Source of the DNA: Maricaulis sp034659015
Lineage (GTDB): Bacteria > Pseudomonadota > Alphaproteobacteria > Caulobacterales > Maricaulaceae
Direction of reading: 5' to 3'
DNA: 64,000 nt
Assembly: GCA_034659015.1 (NCBI GenBank)
Contig: JAYEGL010000001.1
Coordinates: 310,001 to 374,000, forward strand
Shown: one piece after another, positions 9,735 through 18,608 of the stretch
How the letters are laid out: every line of letters begins with the position of its first letter
How positions within the stretch are numbered: the stretch's first letter is position 1
The notes under the pieces: generated by a model
Database searches by the model: none
The model's input: the letters and a program-made list of their open reading frames with translations, nothing else
What the model was told of the DNA's origin: nothing
Program-made: the position numbers and the translations under genes

Positions 9735-10358
9735 GTGACACGCGAGGAGTTTGCGGCCGAAACCGGTGTTTCACGTGAAACACTGGCGGCCTTCGATCGC
9801 TGGCGCGAGATCCTGGTGGAGACCAGCGCTCACACCAATCTGGTCGCCCGCAATTCGCTCGACCATTTCTGGGAGCGGCACGCCCTGGACAGCTACCAGC
9901 TCATGCCGCTTGTTTCACGTGAAACACGGTTGATCGCCGATCTTGGTGCCGGCGCCGGATTTCCGGGAATCGCACTGGCCCTGGGCCTGCGCGAGCGCGG
10001 CCAGGCGGGCCGGGTGGTCATGGTCGATTCCGTCGGCAAGAAGGTCGCCTTCCTGCGCAAGGTGATCGATGCGCTGGGCCTGGATGCCGAAGCCCGGTCG
10101 ATTCGCGTGGAGACGCTGGATCCGGCTGAAGGCTTCGATCTGGTGACGGCGCGGGCTTTTGCACCGTTGAATAAATTATTGGATTACGCGGCTCCGCTGT
10201 TGAAAAACGGGGCTGAAGGCCTCTTCTTCAAGGGCCGTCAGTACCGCGATGAATTGACCGAGGCGCGTAAAAGCTGGACATTCGATCCGGAAGTCATACC
10301 CAGTCAGACCAGTGACGGTGTGATCCTGCGCATCAGAGAGGTCGAGCGTGTCCGATAA
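9735..10358 (+). CDS. rsmG: 16S rRNA (guanine-527 N7) methyltransferase RsmG
   Basis: A 207-residue SAM-dependent methyltransferase acting on G527 of 16S rRNA. The SAM-binding motif DLGAGAGFPGIALAL and the MVDSVGKKVAFL and VTARAFAPL segments are clear. GTG start immediately after the mnmG stop. Two perfect parS sites fall inside the first 65 codons, each read as V-S-R-E-T, so the N-terminal region is partly shaped by the centromere. A short AT-rich stretch with TTA and TTG leucine codons lies at 10159-10215. The 3' end overlaps parA by 11 bp. Confidence 0.95.
   Translation: MTREEFAAETGVSRETLAAFDRWREILVETSAHTNLVARNSLDHFWERHALDSYQLMPLVSRETRLIADLGAGAGFPGIALALGLRERGQAGRVVMVDSVGKKVAFLRKVIDALGLDAEARSIRVETLDPAEGFDLVTARAFAPLNKLLDYAAPLLKNGAEGLFFKGRQYRDELTEARKSWTFDPEVIPSQTSDGVILRIREVERVR
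9767..9782. other. parS site inside rsmG (first)
   Basis: A perfect TGTTTCACGTGAAACA about 30 bp after the rsmG start, read as V-S-R-E-T. Confidence 0.93.
9911..9926. other. parS site inside rsmG (second)
   Basis: A perfect TGTTTCACGTGAAACA 144 bp after the previous site, again read as V-S-R-E-T in the same frame. Confidence 0.93.
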
Positions 10359-11193
10359 GAAAGAGCGCCGCAGAGCGCCCCGCGTCATCGCCATCGCCAA
10401 CCAGAAGGGTGGCGTGGGCAAGACCACGACAGCCATTAATCTGGGAACCGCCCTGGCGGCCATCCGGCAGAAGGTCGCCATCATCGATCTCGATCCGCAG
10501 GGCAATGCCTCCACGGGGCTGGGCGTGCCGCCCAACAAGCGCACCCTGACATCCTATGACGTTCTGATCGGCGGCGATCCGTTGAAATCGGCCCTGGTCC
10601 CGACCGTTGTGCCCGGATTGTCGATCGTGCCGTCGGACCAGCTCCTGTCCGGCGTGGAGCTGGAACTGGCCGACGACCAGCGCCGGTCCTACCGGCTCAA
10701 GCGCGCCGTGGACCAGAGCCTGGCGGCCCTGTCGGGCGACGAGGAGGGGCTGGACTATATCCTGATCGACTGCCCGCCCTCGCTGAATGTGCTGACCGTG
10801 AACGCGCTCACCGCGGCGGATGCCATTCTGGTGCCCTTGCAGTGCGAATTCTTCGCCCTGGAGGGTCTGTCGCAATTGCTCCGCACGGTCGAGCGGGTGC
10901 GCGGTCATCTCAACACCAAGCTGGATATCCAGGGTGTCGTGCTGACCATGTATGACAGCCGCAACAACCTCTCCGCCGAGGTCGCCGCCGATGTGCGCGA
11001 TTATTTCGGCGACAAGGTCTACAAGACGATGATCCCGCGCAATGTGCGGGTCTCCGAGGCGCCCTCCATGGGCAAGCCGGTGCTGCTGTACGATCTCAAC
11101 TGCACGGGCTCGCAGGCCTATGTCGGCCTGGCCAAGGAAATCGTCCAGCAGGAACGCAAACGCCGCCGCGAAGAGCAGGGTGAAGCCGCATGA
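10348..11193 (+). CDS. parA: Chromosome-partitioning ATPase ParA
   Basis: A 281-residue Walker-type ATPase that forms the DNA-bound gradient pulling ParB-parS complexes during origin segregation. The deviant Walker A KGGVGKTT is at residues 20-27, followed by DLDPQGNASTGLG and Walker B YILIDCPPS. The GTG start overlaps rsmG by 11 bp; no better start fits. The stop overlaps the parB ATG (ATGA). In Caulobacter-like bacteria parAB is essential and lies near the origin with its parS cluster, as here. Confidence 0.97.
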   Translation: MSDKKERRRAPRVIAIANQKGGVGKTTTAINLGTALAAIRQKVAIIDLDPQGNASTGLGVPPNKRTLTSYDVLIGGDPLKSALVPTVVPGLSIVPSDQLLSGVELELADDQRRSYRLKRAVDQSLAALSGDEEGLDYILIDCPPSLNVLTVNALTAADAILVPLQCEFFALEGLSQLLRTVERVRGHLNTKLDIQGVVLTMYDSRNNLSAEVAADVRDYFGDKVYKTMIPRNVRVSEAPSMGKPVLLYDLNCTGSQAYVGLAKEIVQQERKRRREEQGEAA

Positions 11194-12119
11194 CATCCAC
11201 TGACAAGAACCGCCGCCTGGGACGCGGGCTCTCGGCCCTTCTGGGCGAGGTCGAAACCGAGGATTATGCTGCGCCGGACGCCGACGCGGCGCCGGCCCGG
11301 CCGGCGGCGCGGGACGGTGTGCGCAACCTGCCGATCGAGCTGATCCGGCCCAATCCGGACCAGCCGCGCAAGACCATTACCGAGTCCGAGCTGGAAGCCC
11401 TGTCCGAATCCATCGCGGAAAAGGGCGTGGTGCAGCCGATCCTGGTCCGCCCGGTCAAGGGTGAGGACGAGGCCTACGAGATCGTCGCCGGCGAGCGCCG
11501 CTGGCGGGCCGCGCAAAAGGCCCGTCTGCACGAAATTCCGGCTCTTGTCCGCGAGCTGACGGACAAGGAAACGCTGGAAATCGGCATTGTCGAGAACGTC
11601 CAGCGCTCCGATCTCAACCCGGTGGAAGAGGCCCATGCCTATCGTCAGCTGATCGACCGGTTCGGCCATACCCAGGACGATGTCGCGCGCGCGGTCTCCA
11701 AGAGCCGCAGTCATGTCGCCAACATGGTTCGCCTCCTGGCCCTGCCGCAGGCCGTGCTGACATCCCTTGCCAGTGGCGACATCTCGACCGGTCACGCCCG
11801 CGCGATCGCCTCGGCGCCGGATCCGGAAGCCCTGGTTGATATCATTGTTTCCAAGGGGCTTTCTGTGCGGGAAGCCGAAAGGCTGGCCCGTGAGGCCCAG
11901 TCGGGCGGGGCCCCGGAAAAGAAGGGTGCCAGGGCTTCAGCGTCCGCTGACAAGGATGCTGACACGCGCGCGCTTGAGGCGGACATCGCAACCCGCCTGG
12001 GTCTGTCGGTCGACATCCGTCACGGCACCAAGGGCGGCGAGATCCGGGTCCAGTACAAGACGCTGGAACAGCTCGACGATGTCTGCCGCCGCCTCAGCGG
12101 CGAACGCGGCGCGGCCTAG
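11190..12119 (+). CDS. parB: Chromosome-partitioning protein ParB
   Basis: A 309-residue CTP-dependent DNA clamp that binds parS. The N-terminus carries the LGRGLSALLGE peptide that contacts ParA. The CTP-binding region includes GERRWRAAQKA, and the helix-turn-helix is in the ENVQRSDLNPVEEA to SKSRSHVANMVRLLALP stretch. The C-terminal dimerisation domain follows an alanine/lysine-rich linker. parS sites lie 1.3-3.4 kb upstream. The gene is convergent with holA across a repeat cluster. Confidence 0.97.
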   Translation: MTSTDKNRRLGRGLSALLGEVETEDYAAPDADAAPARPAARDGVRNLPIELIRPNPDQPRKTITESELEALSESIAEKGVVQPILVRPVKGEDEAYEIVAGERRWRAAQKARLHEIPALVRELTDKETLEIGIVENVQRSDLNPVEEAHAYRQLIDRFGHTQDDVARAVSKSRSHVANMVRLLALPQAVLTSLASGDISTGHARAIASAPDPEALVDIIVSKGLSVREAERLAREAQSGGAPEKKGARASASADKDADTRALEADIATRLGLSVDIRHGTKGGEIRVQYKTLEQLDDVCRRLSGERGAA

Positions 12120-12170
12120 GTATCAGACACTCTTTACAGGCGCGCTGATGTGCTCTGCATCGCTTACGCG

Positions 12171-12297
12171 CCGCCCCCTCAGTCGGCTGCGCCGACAGCT
12201 CCCCCGTAAACGGGGCGAGCCCTGAACAAGGCTTCCCCTGCGAAGCGGGGGAAGTGGCCGAGCCCGGCCCCGGGCCGGGGAAGGCGATGGGGGAGAG
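12171..12297. repeat. Composite palindromic repeat between parB and holA
   Basis: Hairpin modules GTCGGC/GCCGAC (12182-12196), CCCCG/CGGGG and CTTCCCC/GGGGAAG (12232-12254), flanked by CCCCCTC and GGGGGAG. A partial relative of the third module occurs at 43209-43231. It lies between convergent gene ends and could terminate both transcripts. The elements look like short dispersed repeats, not genes. Confidence 0.6.
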
Positions 12298-12306
12298 TGC
12301 GTCGGC

Positions 12307-13359
12307 CTAGCCGCGCACCTGCGCCGCACCGCGTGCCAGACGGATCAGCAATTCACTGACCAGCGCTTCGGCCGGACTTCCCGACCGCTTGACCTCGCGC
12401 TCGGCCTGGAAGGCGAGCTGACGGGCATGCTCCAGCCGCCGTCCGCGCCACAGCGAGACCTGCCGGCGGAAGACGTCGGCCTGGGGACCGAAACGGGGCG
12501 CGCCGGCGCGGGCGGCCGCGCTGTCATCGCCGCCCGATGCCTGCACGATGCCGATCTGGTCGAGACGGCGCTGCAGGGCTCGCAGGATCGCCACCGGACT
12601 GCCTCCGGCACTGACGGAGCGGACATAGGCCTTGTCGGCCTCGGCCAGCCGGCCGAGCAGGGCGGGTTCGAGCACGCCATCCATCTGTGCCTCGCCCTGG
12701 TCGGCCGCGATGGCCTCGACGTCGTCGAGCGTCACCTCGTCATCGCCCTCGGCCCGCTGACCCTTGAGACCCTTGTAGAGGATCAGCTTGTCGATCTCGC
12801 CCCGGGCCAGGGCGCGGTCTCCCTCGAGCCGCGGCAGCCAGGCCATGCGCGCTTCAGGTGCAATCGATAGGTGTTCGGCTTTAAGTAGGTCTTCGACGAG
12901 GGTTCCGAGTGATTGAGCTGTATCGGCATAACACGCTATAGATAAAGCCTTTTTCGCCGGTTCGAAGGCTTTTCGGAGCTTCCCTCGTGGCGTTAGATCG
13001 CCGGACTCGACCACGAGCACGGTTTCCGGCACGAGAGAGCCGCTCTCGATCCCGGAAATCAGCTCGACGATGGGCGCATTCCCGGTCTCGCCGCTGAGCC
13101 GGACGCGGACCAGGCGCTGACCGCCGGTCAGGGACATCGCCGCCATCGCATCGGCGAGGGCGGCCGGGTCGGATTTGAGATCCTCCTCGGTGAGCTGGGT
13201 CAGCGCGAAGGGATCGTCCGGATCCGCGAGCACGGCCTTCACAAGCGTATCGGCACGTTCGTGCGCCAGGCCCCGGTCGGGCCCGTAGATCAGATAGGCC
13301 TTGATGGCCGGATCGGGTGAGCGGACCCTGGCGTCGGCATCGCGGGCCGAAACCTTCAT
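12307..13359 (-). CDS. holA: DNA polymerase III subunit delta
   Basis: A 350-residue clamp-loader subunit, the wrench that opens the beta sliding clamp. The N-terminal AAA-like domain starts KVSARDADARVRSPDPAI, with YLIYGPDRGLAHERAD, typical of alphaproteobacterial HolA, and no functional Walker motif. The start overlaps the lptE stop by 4 bp (ATGA), although the frame stays open upstream. Codons for about residues 115-165 (12868-12990) are unusually AT-rich and include CTA, TTA, ATA and CGA, unlike the rest of the gene. Confidence 0.93.
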   Translation of the reverse strand: MKVSARDADARVRSPDPAIKAYLIYGPDRGLAHERADTLVKAVLADPDDPFALTQLTEEDLKSDPAALADAMAAMSLTGGQRLVRVRLSGETGNAPIVELISGIESGSLVPETVLVVESGDLTPRGKLRKAFEPAKKALSIACYADTAQSLGTLVEDLLKAEHLSIAPEARMAWLPRLEGDRALARGEIDKLILYKGLKGQRAEGDDEVTLDDVEAIAADQGEAQMDGVLEPALLGRLAEADKAYVRSVSAGGSPVAILRALQRRLDQIGIVQASGGDDSAAARAGAPRFGPQADVFRRQVSLWRGRRLEHARQLAFQAEREVKRSGSPAEALVSELLIRLARGAAQVRG

Positions 13360-13874
13360 GGCGTCGGCGTCCCGCCCGTCTCGTCGATCTCGTTGAGCGC
13401 CCGGACCAGCTGGACGGCAATGCGATCCGCCGCCATGCGCGCGGCGCGCTCCTGAGCGTCCTGTTCGGAAATCATCGAGGCATAGACCGAGCGCGACAAG
13501 TCGTAGGACGCCTCGCCATAGGTCGAGCCGCTGAGTACGGGATCGGTCTCGCCGTCGCGGTAGAGCGAATAGTCGACCCTCAGACGAATGGCGAACCGGC
13601 GCACGATCGCGTCCGCGCCCAGGCCCAGACCGTCGGCGCCGAGCCGCGTTTCGGTGCGCAGGGTGAGCGGGCCGCCGGCATGCCGTGCTCCCATCTCGTC
13701 CAGCAGCGCTTCCTGCAGCAGGAAGTCGACCCGTTCCTCGCCGGTCTCGACGCGAATGTCGGAGAGATTGCCGGCCAGTCCGGCGCCGCCATACATGGGC
13801 GTGAAACCGCAACTGCCCAGCGTCAGCGCGACCGAGGCGACGAGCAGGCCCTTGATCATTCCGCTGACACGCAT
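13356..13874 (-). CDS. lptE: LPS assembly lipoprotein LptE
   Basis: A 172-residue lipoprotein, the plug protein that works with LptD to insert lipopolysaccharide in the outer membrane. Signal peptide ends in the lipobox LGSC (Cys22), followed by GFTPMYG, a hallmark of the family. It sits between leuS and holA, the classical leuS-lptE-holA order, with 4-bp overlap into holA and 7 bp after leuS. Confidence 0.93.
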   Translation of the reverse strand: MRVSGMIKGLLVASVALTLGSCGFTPMYGGAGLAGNLSDIRVETGEERVDFLLQEALLDEMGARHAGGPLTLRTETRLGADGLGLGADAIVRRFAIRLRVDYSLYRDGETDPVLSGSTYGEASYDLSRSVYASMISEQDAQERAARMAADRIAVQLVRALNEIDETGGTPTP

Positions 13875-13881
13875 GGCTGTC

Positions 13882-16476
13882 CTATCCTGCGACGATATTG
13901 ACGATCCGGTCCGGTACCACGATCACCTTGCGCACTGTAAGCCCTTCCGTGGCCCGTGCCACCCCGTCCGTGGCCAGGGCAAGGGCCTTGACCTCGTCTT
14001 CGGCCGCACCCTTGGCCACATCGATCTGGTCGCGGCGCTTGCCATTGACCTGCACCGGCAGGGTGACGGTGTCCTCGACCAGAAGGGCCGGATCGGCCTC
14101 GGGCCAGGCGGCATCGATGACCAGGCCTTCACCGCCCAGCCTCGCCCAGCATTCCTCGGCCAGGTGCGGGATGAAGGGGGCGATCATGCGCACCAGAATC
14201 CCCAGCGCCTCGGCCTTGGCCGCAATGCCGGCTTCGTCGGACGGCTCGAACTTGCGAACCGCATTCACCAGATCGTGGATCTGGGCGACGGCCGAGTTGA
14301 AGCGGAAGCCCTCGATGGAGTCCGTGACTGATTTCAGGGCCTTGTGCGCGGCCCGGCGGATGTCGAGCGCGTCGCCCTGGGCGTTGGCGGCCACGCTGTC
14401 CGGTCCCGGAGCGCCTTCGGGCAGGGAGGTGACGGTGGTCCACAGGCGCTGGATGAAGCGCCACACGCCCTCCACGCCGCTGTCCGTGTACTCCACATCG
14501 CGTTCCGGCGGGCTGTCAGACAGTACGAACCAGCGGGCCGCATCGGCGCCGTAGCTTTCGATGAAGGCATCCAGGTCGACCACATTCTTCTTCGACTTGG
14601 ACATTTTCTCGATGGCACCGACCGTGACCGGCTGGCCGGTCGCGACCTCGACCAGCGCCCCGTCGCGATCCTCGACCTCGTCGGGGCCGAGCCATTTGCC
14701 CCCGGAGGACTTGTAGGTCTCGTGGGTCACCATGCCCTGGGTGAACAGGCCGGCGAAAGGTTCGCCGCCCTCCAGGCTCATCAGGCCGCAATCATTCAGC
14801 GCGCGCGTGAAGAAGCGGGCATAGAGCAGGTGCAGGATGGCGTGTTCGATGCCGCCGACATACTGGTCGACCGGCATCCAGCGCTCGGCATCGTCCGGCT
14901 TGAACGGCGCGTCCTCGGCCCAGGGCGAGGTGAAGCGCAGGAAATACCAGGACGAGCACACGAAAGTGTCCAGCGTGTCGGTTTCCCGCCGGGCCGGCTT
15001 GCCGCATTTCGGGCAGTCGGTGTTTTTCCAGGTCGGATGGCGTTCCAGCGGATTGCTGGGATGATCGAAGGTGACGTCGTCGGGCAGGGTGACCGGCAGC
15101 TGGTCTTCCGGCACCGGCACGGCGCCGCAATCGGCACAGTGCACGACCGGAATCGGACAGCCCCAATAGCGCTGGCGCGAGACCAGCCAGTCGCGCAGGC
15201 GGTAGCTCGTGGCACCCTTGCCCAGATCGCGCTTTTCCAGTTCCTCGATGGCCCGTTCGATCGCCTCCGGCGTTTCCAGACCGTCCAGGAAGCGCGAATT
15301 GTAGATCGTGCCGTGACCGGTATAGGCCTCGTCCCCGATCGTGTGGGTCTTCGCATCCGCATCCGGCGGCAGAACGACCGGATTGACCGGCAAGCCGTAC
15401 TTGCGGGCGAAATCAAGGTCCCGCTGGTCGCCGGCCGGCGAGCCGAAAATGGCGCCCGTGCCATAGCCCGACAACACGAAATTCGCCGACCAGACGGGGA
15501 CTTCCCAGCTTTCGTCGAAGGGGTGGCGGACCTTGATGCCCAGATCCACGCCGTGCTTGGGCGCTTTTTCGATCTCTTCCTCGGTCGTGCCCATGCGGGC
15601 GCATTCTTCGGTGAAGCGCGCAATCTCCGGATTGTCCGCCGCCAGTGCCCTGACGATGGGATGATCCGGCGCAAGCGCCAGGAAGGACGCGCCGAACAGC
15701 GTGTCGGGACGGGTGGTGAAGACGTCGATCGTTTCGCCGAACCGCCCCGCCAGGTCCATGTCCGTCAACGGAAAGCGCACTTCCGCCCCGCGCGAGCGGC
15801 CGATCCAGTTGGACTGCATGGTGCGGACCTTGTCCGGCCAGCGGTCCAGCGCCTCGATCCCGTCGGTCAGCTGGTCGGCATAGTCGGTGATCCTGAAGAA
15901 CCACTGGTCCAGCTCGCGCTGTTCGACCTCGGCGCCCGAGCGCCAGCCGCGCCCGTCGATCACCTGTTCATTGGCCAGAACGGTCTGGTCGACCGGATCC
16001 CAATTGACCTTCGCGGTCTTTCGGTAGGCGAGGCCCTTTTCCAGCAATTTCAGGAAGATGGCCTGCTGGTGACGATAATAGGCCGGATCGCAGGTCGCGA
16101 TTTCGCGGCTCCAGTCCAGGGCCAGGCCCAGTCGCTGGAGCTGTTTGCGCATGACCTCGATATTGCCATAGGTCCACTGGCCCGGATGAACGCCCCGGTC
16201 GCGCGCCGCATTTTCCGCCGGCAGGCCGAACGCGTCCCAGCCCATCGGGTGCAGCACGTCGAAACCGCGGGCGCGCTTGTAGCGCGCCACCACGTCGCCC
16301 ATCGTATAATTGCGCGAATGGCCGACATGGATGCGTCCCGACGGGTAGGGAAACATCTCCAGCACGTAGTATTTCGGCTTTCCGCCGGCGTCCGGGCCGC
16401 CGGCGCGGAAGGCATCACGCTCCGCCCAGGCCGATTGCCATTTCGGTTCGGCCTCGCGGGGATTGTATCGGCTCAT
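13882..16476 (-). CDS. leuS: Leucyl-tRNA synthetase
   Basis: An 864-residue class I aminoacyl-tRNA synthetase. The HIGH-type motif is in PYPSGRIHVGHSRNYTMGD near residue 50 and KMSKSK lies near residue 620; the editing domain contains TTRPDTLFGA. A zinc-binding CADCG/CPKCG pair is present near 450-500. Length is typical. It heads the leuS-lptE-holA operon. Confidence 0.97.
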   Translation of the reverse strand: MSRYNPREAEPKWQSAWAERDAFRAGGPDAGGKPKYYVLEMFPYPSGRIHVGHSRNYTMGDVVARYKRARGFDVLHPMGWDAFGLPAENAARDRGVHPGQWTYGNIEVMRKQLQRLGLALDWSREIATCDPAYYRHQQAIFLKLLEKGLAYRKTAKVNWDPVDQTVLANEQVIDGRGWRSGAEVEQRELDQWFFRITDYADQLTDGIEALDRWPDKVRTMQSNWIGRSRGAEVRFPLTDMDLAGRFGETIDVFTTRPDTLFGASFLALAPDHPIVRALAADNPEIARFTEECARMGTTEEEIEKAPKHGVDLGIKVRHPFDESWEVPVWSANFVLSGYGTGAIFGSPAGDQRDLDFARKYGLPVNPVVLPPDADAKTHTIGDEAYTGHGTIYNSRFLDGLETPEAIERAIEELEKRDLGKGATSYRLRDWLVSRQRYWGCPIPVVHCADCGAVPVPEDQLPVTLPDDVTFDHPSNPLERHPTWKNTDCPKCGKPARRETDTLDTFVCSSWYFLRFTSPWAEDAPFKPDDAERWMPVDQYVGGIEHAILHLLYARFFTRALNDCGLMSLEGGEPFAGLFTQGMVTHETYKSSGGKWLGPDEVEDRDGALVEVATGQPVTVGAIEKMSKSKKNVVDLDAFIESYGADAARWFVLSDSPPERDVEYTDSGVEGVWRFIQRLWTTVTSLPEGAPGPDSVAANAQGDALDIRRAAHKALKSVTDSIEGFRFNSAVAQIHDLVNAVRKFEPSDEAGIAAKAEALGILVRMIAPFIPHLAEECWARLGGEGLVIDAAWPEADPALLVEDTVTLPVQVNGKRRDQIDVAKGAAEDEVKALALATDGVARATEGLTVRKVIVVPDRIVNIVAG

Positions 16477-16508
16477 GGTTTCAACTCGCAGCGAAGCCGG
16501 CAGGGGCT

Positions 16509-17012
16509 CTAGTCTTCAAGCTGGGAGATCCGCAGCTGCCGGGCCCGCGTCAGGATGGCGTTCTCGATCTCGTAGGCGGTGTCCTCGCCCGAGGCGGCAT
16601 CGGTCCACTCGCCCTGCTCCGTACGGACCTGGCGGAAGACGTTGACCGCCAGCGCATCCGCGCGAAGGCGCGTATCGAGAATGTAGACCGTCAGCTTGAA
16701 GCGCTCGGACGGCATTTGCGGATTGGCATACCAGTCGGTGATGATCACGCCGCCGAACGGATCGACCTCGGACAGCGGCATGAAGGAGATCGTGTCCAGG
16801 CTGGCGCGCCAGAGATAGCCGTTCACGCCGATGCCCTCGACCTCGACAGTCTGGCCGCGACCGCTCAGCGGGTTCGGCAGGGACGGCAGGCGAAGGCCGG
16901 ACCGGCTTTCGGACGAGGCAGACGATTCCTCGGCGGCGTTGTTCGACGCACAGGCCGGCAGGATGAGGATTGCGGCGGAGAGGGCTACTCCAAGAATCCG
17001 ACGGTCGGACAT
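16509..17012 (-). CDS. DUF3576 domain lipoprotein
   Basis: A 167-residue predicted lipoprotein with signal peptide and lipobox LPAC near residue 21, then a Ser/Glu-rich linker and the DUF3576 core (GVNGYLWRASLDTISFMPL, GGVIITDWY, LDTRLRADALAVNVFRQ). The family is restricted mainly to alphaproteobacteria, function unknown; location in the envelope is predicted. Start chosen because AAGGAG lies 9 bases before this ATG; an in-frame ATG 12 codons upstream is less likely. leuS follows 33 bp downstream, so the genes may share a message. Confidence 0.9.
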   Translation of the reverse strand: MSDRRILGVALSAAILILPACASNNAAEESSASSESRSGLRLPSLPNPLSGRGQTVEVEGIGVNGYLWRASLDTISFMPLSEVDPFGGVIITDWYANPQMPSERFKLTVYILDTRLRADALAVNVFRQVRTEQGEWTDAASGEDTAYEIENAILTRARQLRISQLED

Positions 17013-17155
17013 AAGCCGAGACTCCTTCGAAACAGACAGCGGTAACACGCGGGGAACCGTGAACGCGGACGCGCTCCTTGCTTAGAACGGTTTGTATAAC
17101 ACGCGAAACGGCACACGCCAGCGTCGAAAGGCACCCGGCCGGGGCGTGGCAGTAT

Positions 17156-17169
17156 GGCAACATGTTGCC
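17156..17169. promoter_or_regulatory. 14-bp perfect palindrome in divergent promoter region
   Basis: GGCAACATGTTGCC in the 265-bp region between the DUF3576 gene and the porin gene. A perfect palindrome of this length in a divergent promoter region is a plausible operator; the regulator is unknown. Confidence 0.35.
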
Positions 17170-17277
17170 GCGAAGATGGCACTTTGCGGGGTGTCCCGCT
17201 TGACCATAAGCGCGTGCTAACCTCCTTTAATAACGCGACGTCCGGGGGGACGGGGCCGATCGGCGGGACCGCGAGAC

Positions 17278-18504
17278 ATGATACGGACATATAGCGCGAC
17301 ATTGCTCGCGGCTCTGTCCGGAGCGCTTGCGGGCCCGCCGGCATTCCCCCAGGGCGCTCCCGATACATCCCTTCAATCCATCCTGGATACCGCCGAGACG
17401 CGTCTGGATATCGATGCGGGCAGTGTGGTGCGGTCCGGCGAGGACGCCGACAATCCCCTCTTCGATCTTGACCTGTCCCTGACCGTGGAAGGTTTCACCA
17501 ATGCGGGACGGCGTGCCGGCCTCGTGCTGGGCGGGCGTGTGGAACGCGATAGTGGCCGCCGGGCCAGGGGCGGGCTGGCCGGGGATTGCCTGCCTGGCAT
17601 TGGCGATTGCGCCACGCTGGAGGGGCCGGTCTCGGAATTGCGCAGCGCCGGTCTCGCCGACGGCACCGAAACGCGCGCGGCGGTGGAAGAGGCGTATCTT
17701 TATTACGATACCGGCTGGGGCGAGCTGCGCCTGGGCTACGGGCCGGGTGCGGCCCAGCTGGACGCGGTGGGCGGACCGGCGGCCTTCCGGCTCAGCCGCG
17801 CCGATGGCGGGCGGGTCGATACCGACGGTCTGTCAGGCCCGGGCACGGCCAATCTCGCCTCAGGCTGGTCGCCCAAGATCGTCTTCCGCTCGGTCGCCCT
17901 GGGCCAGGAGACCAGTGTTGGCACGCTGCGCGCCTCTGCCGCCTTCACGCCGCGCGTGCGCGATTGCGGCGTCGATGTCTGCCATCGCGAATACGGGCCG
18001 GCCGGGCTCGCCGGTCCCGTCTTCGACAACATGGCCGAGATCGGCATGCACTATGCCGTGCGCCGCGGCGGGCACGGTCTCGAACTGTCCCTGGGCGCGG
18101 CCAGCGGCGAGGAGGCCAGCGGCCGGCCCGGTTTCGAGCGCATCCTCACCTGGGATGCGGGCCTTTCCTGGACGTATGGACCGTGGTCGGCCGGTCTGCG
18201 CGGCCTGGTCAGCGACAATGGCCTCGCGGACGCGCGCGGTCATCAGGCCTGGGCGGCCTCGGCGGGCTATGAAAGCGGGCTCTGGCTCTACACGGTGGAA
18301 TATGCCGGTTTCAGCGACGATGCGGTGCATGTCGACGGAACGAGCTGGCAGATCGCCGGGTCGCGCCTGGTCGGCGAGCGCTGGCTGGCCGGCGGCGGCC
18401 TGCGCCTGTCGGAACGGTCCGAACCCGGCCTGACGCCGCTGGGGCGGGTGCAACGGCGCCGCGAGGCGACGGTCGCCTTCCTCGAGCTGGGATGGCAGTT
18501 TTGA
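17278..18504 (+). CDS. Outer-membrane porin-like protein
   Basis: A 408-residue predicted beta-barrel. The first 25 residues form a signal peptide, the body shows alternating amphipathic strands with Gly/aromatic girdles (GWGELRLGYGPGAAQL, YAVRRGGHGLELSLGAA), and the chain ends FLELGWQF with the C-terminal phenylalanine recognised by BamA. Two cysteine pairs (CLPGIGDC and CGVDVC) sit in predicted loops. It resembles the Gram-negative porin superfamily in pattern only; the solute is unknown. No coding partner overlaps. Confidence 0.8.
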   Translation: MIRTYSATLLAALSGALAGPPAFPQGAPDTSLQSILDTAETRLDIDAGSVVRSGEDADNPLFDLDLSLTVEGFTNAGRRAGLVLGGRVERDSGRRARGGLAGDCLPGIGDCATLEGPVSELRSAGLADGTETRAAVEEAYLYYDTGWGELRLGYGPGAAQLDAVGGPAAFRLSRADGGRVDTDGLSGPGTANLASGWSPKIVFRSVALGQETSVGTLRASAAFTPRVRDCGVDVCHREYGPAGLAGPVFDNMAEIGMHYAVRRGGHGLELSLGAASGEEASGRPGFERILTWDAGLSWTYGPWSAGLRGLVSDNGLADARGHQAWAASAGYESGLWLYTVEYAGFSDDAVHVDGTSWQIAGSRLVGERWLAGGGLRLSERSEPGLTPLGRVQRRREATVAFLELGWQF

Positions 18505-18608
18505 CAAATCCGCCACAGGCCTCGTGAAACTGTTGTAACCACCGCAGATTCCGCTTGGGACGTGTCCGCCCGATACGATAAAAAGGTATGTGTGTGAGGG
18601 AGATCGCA

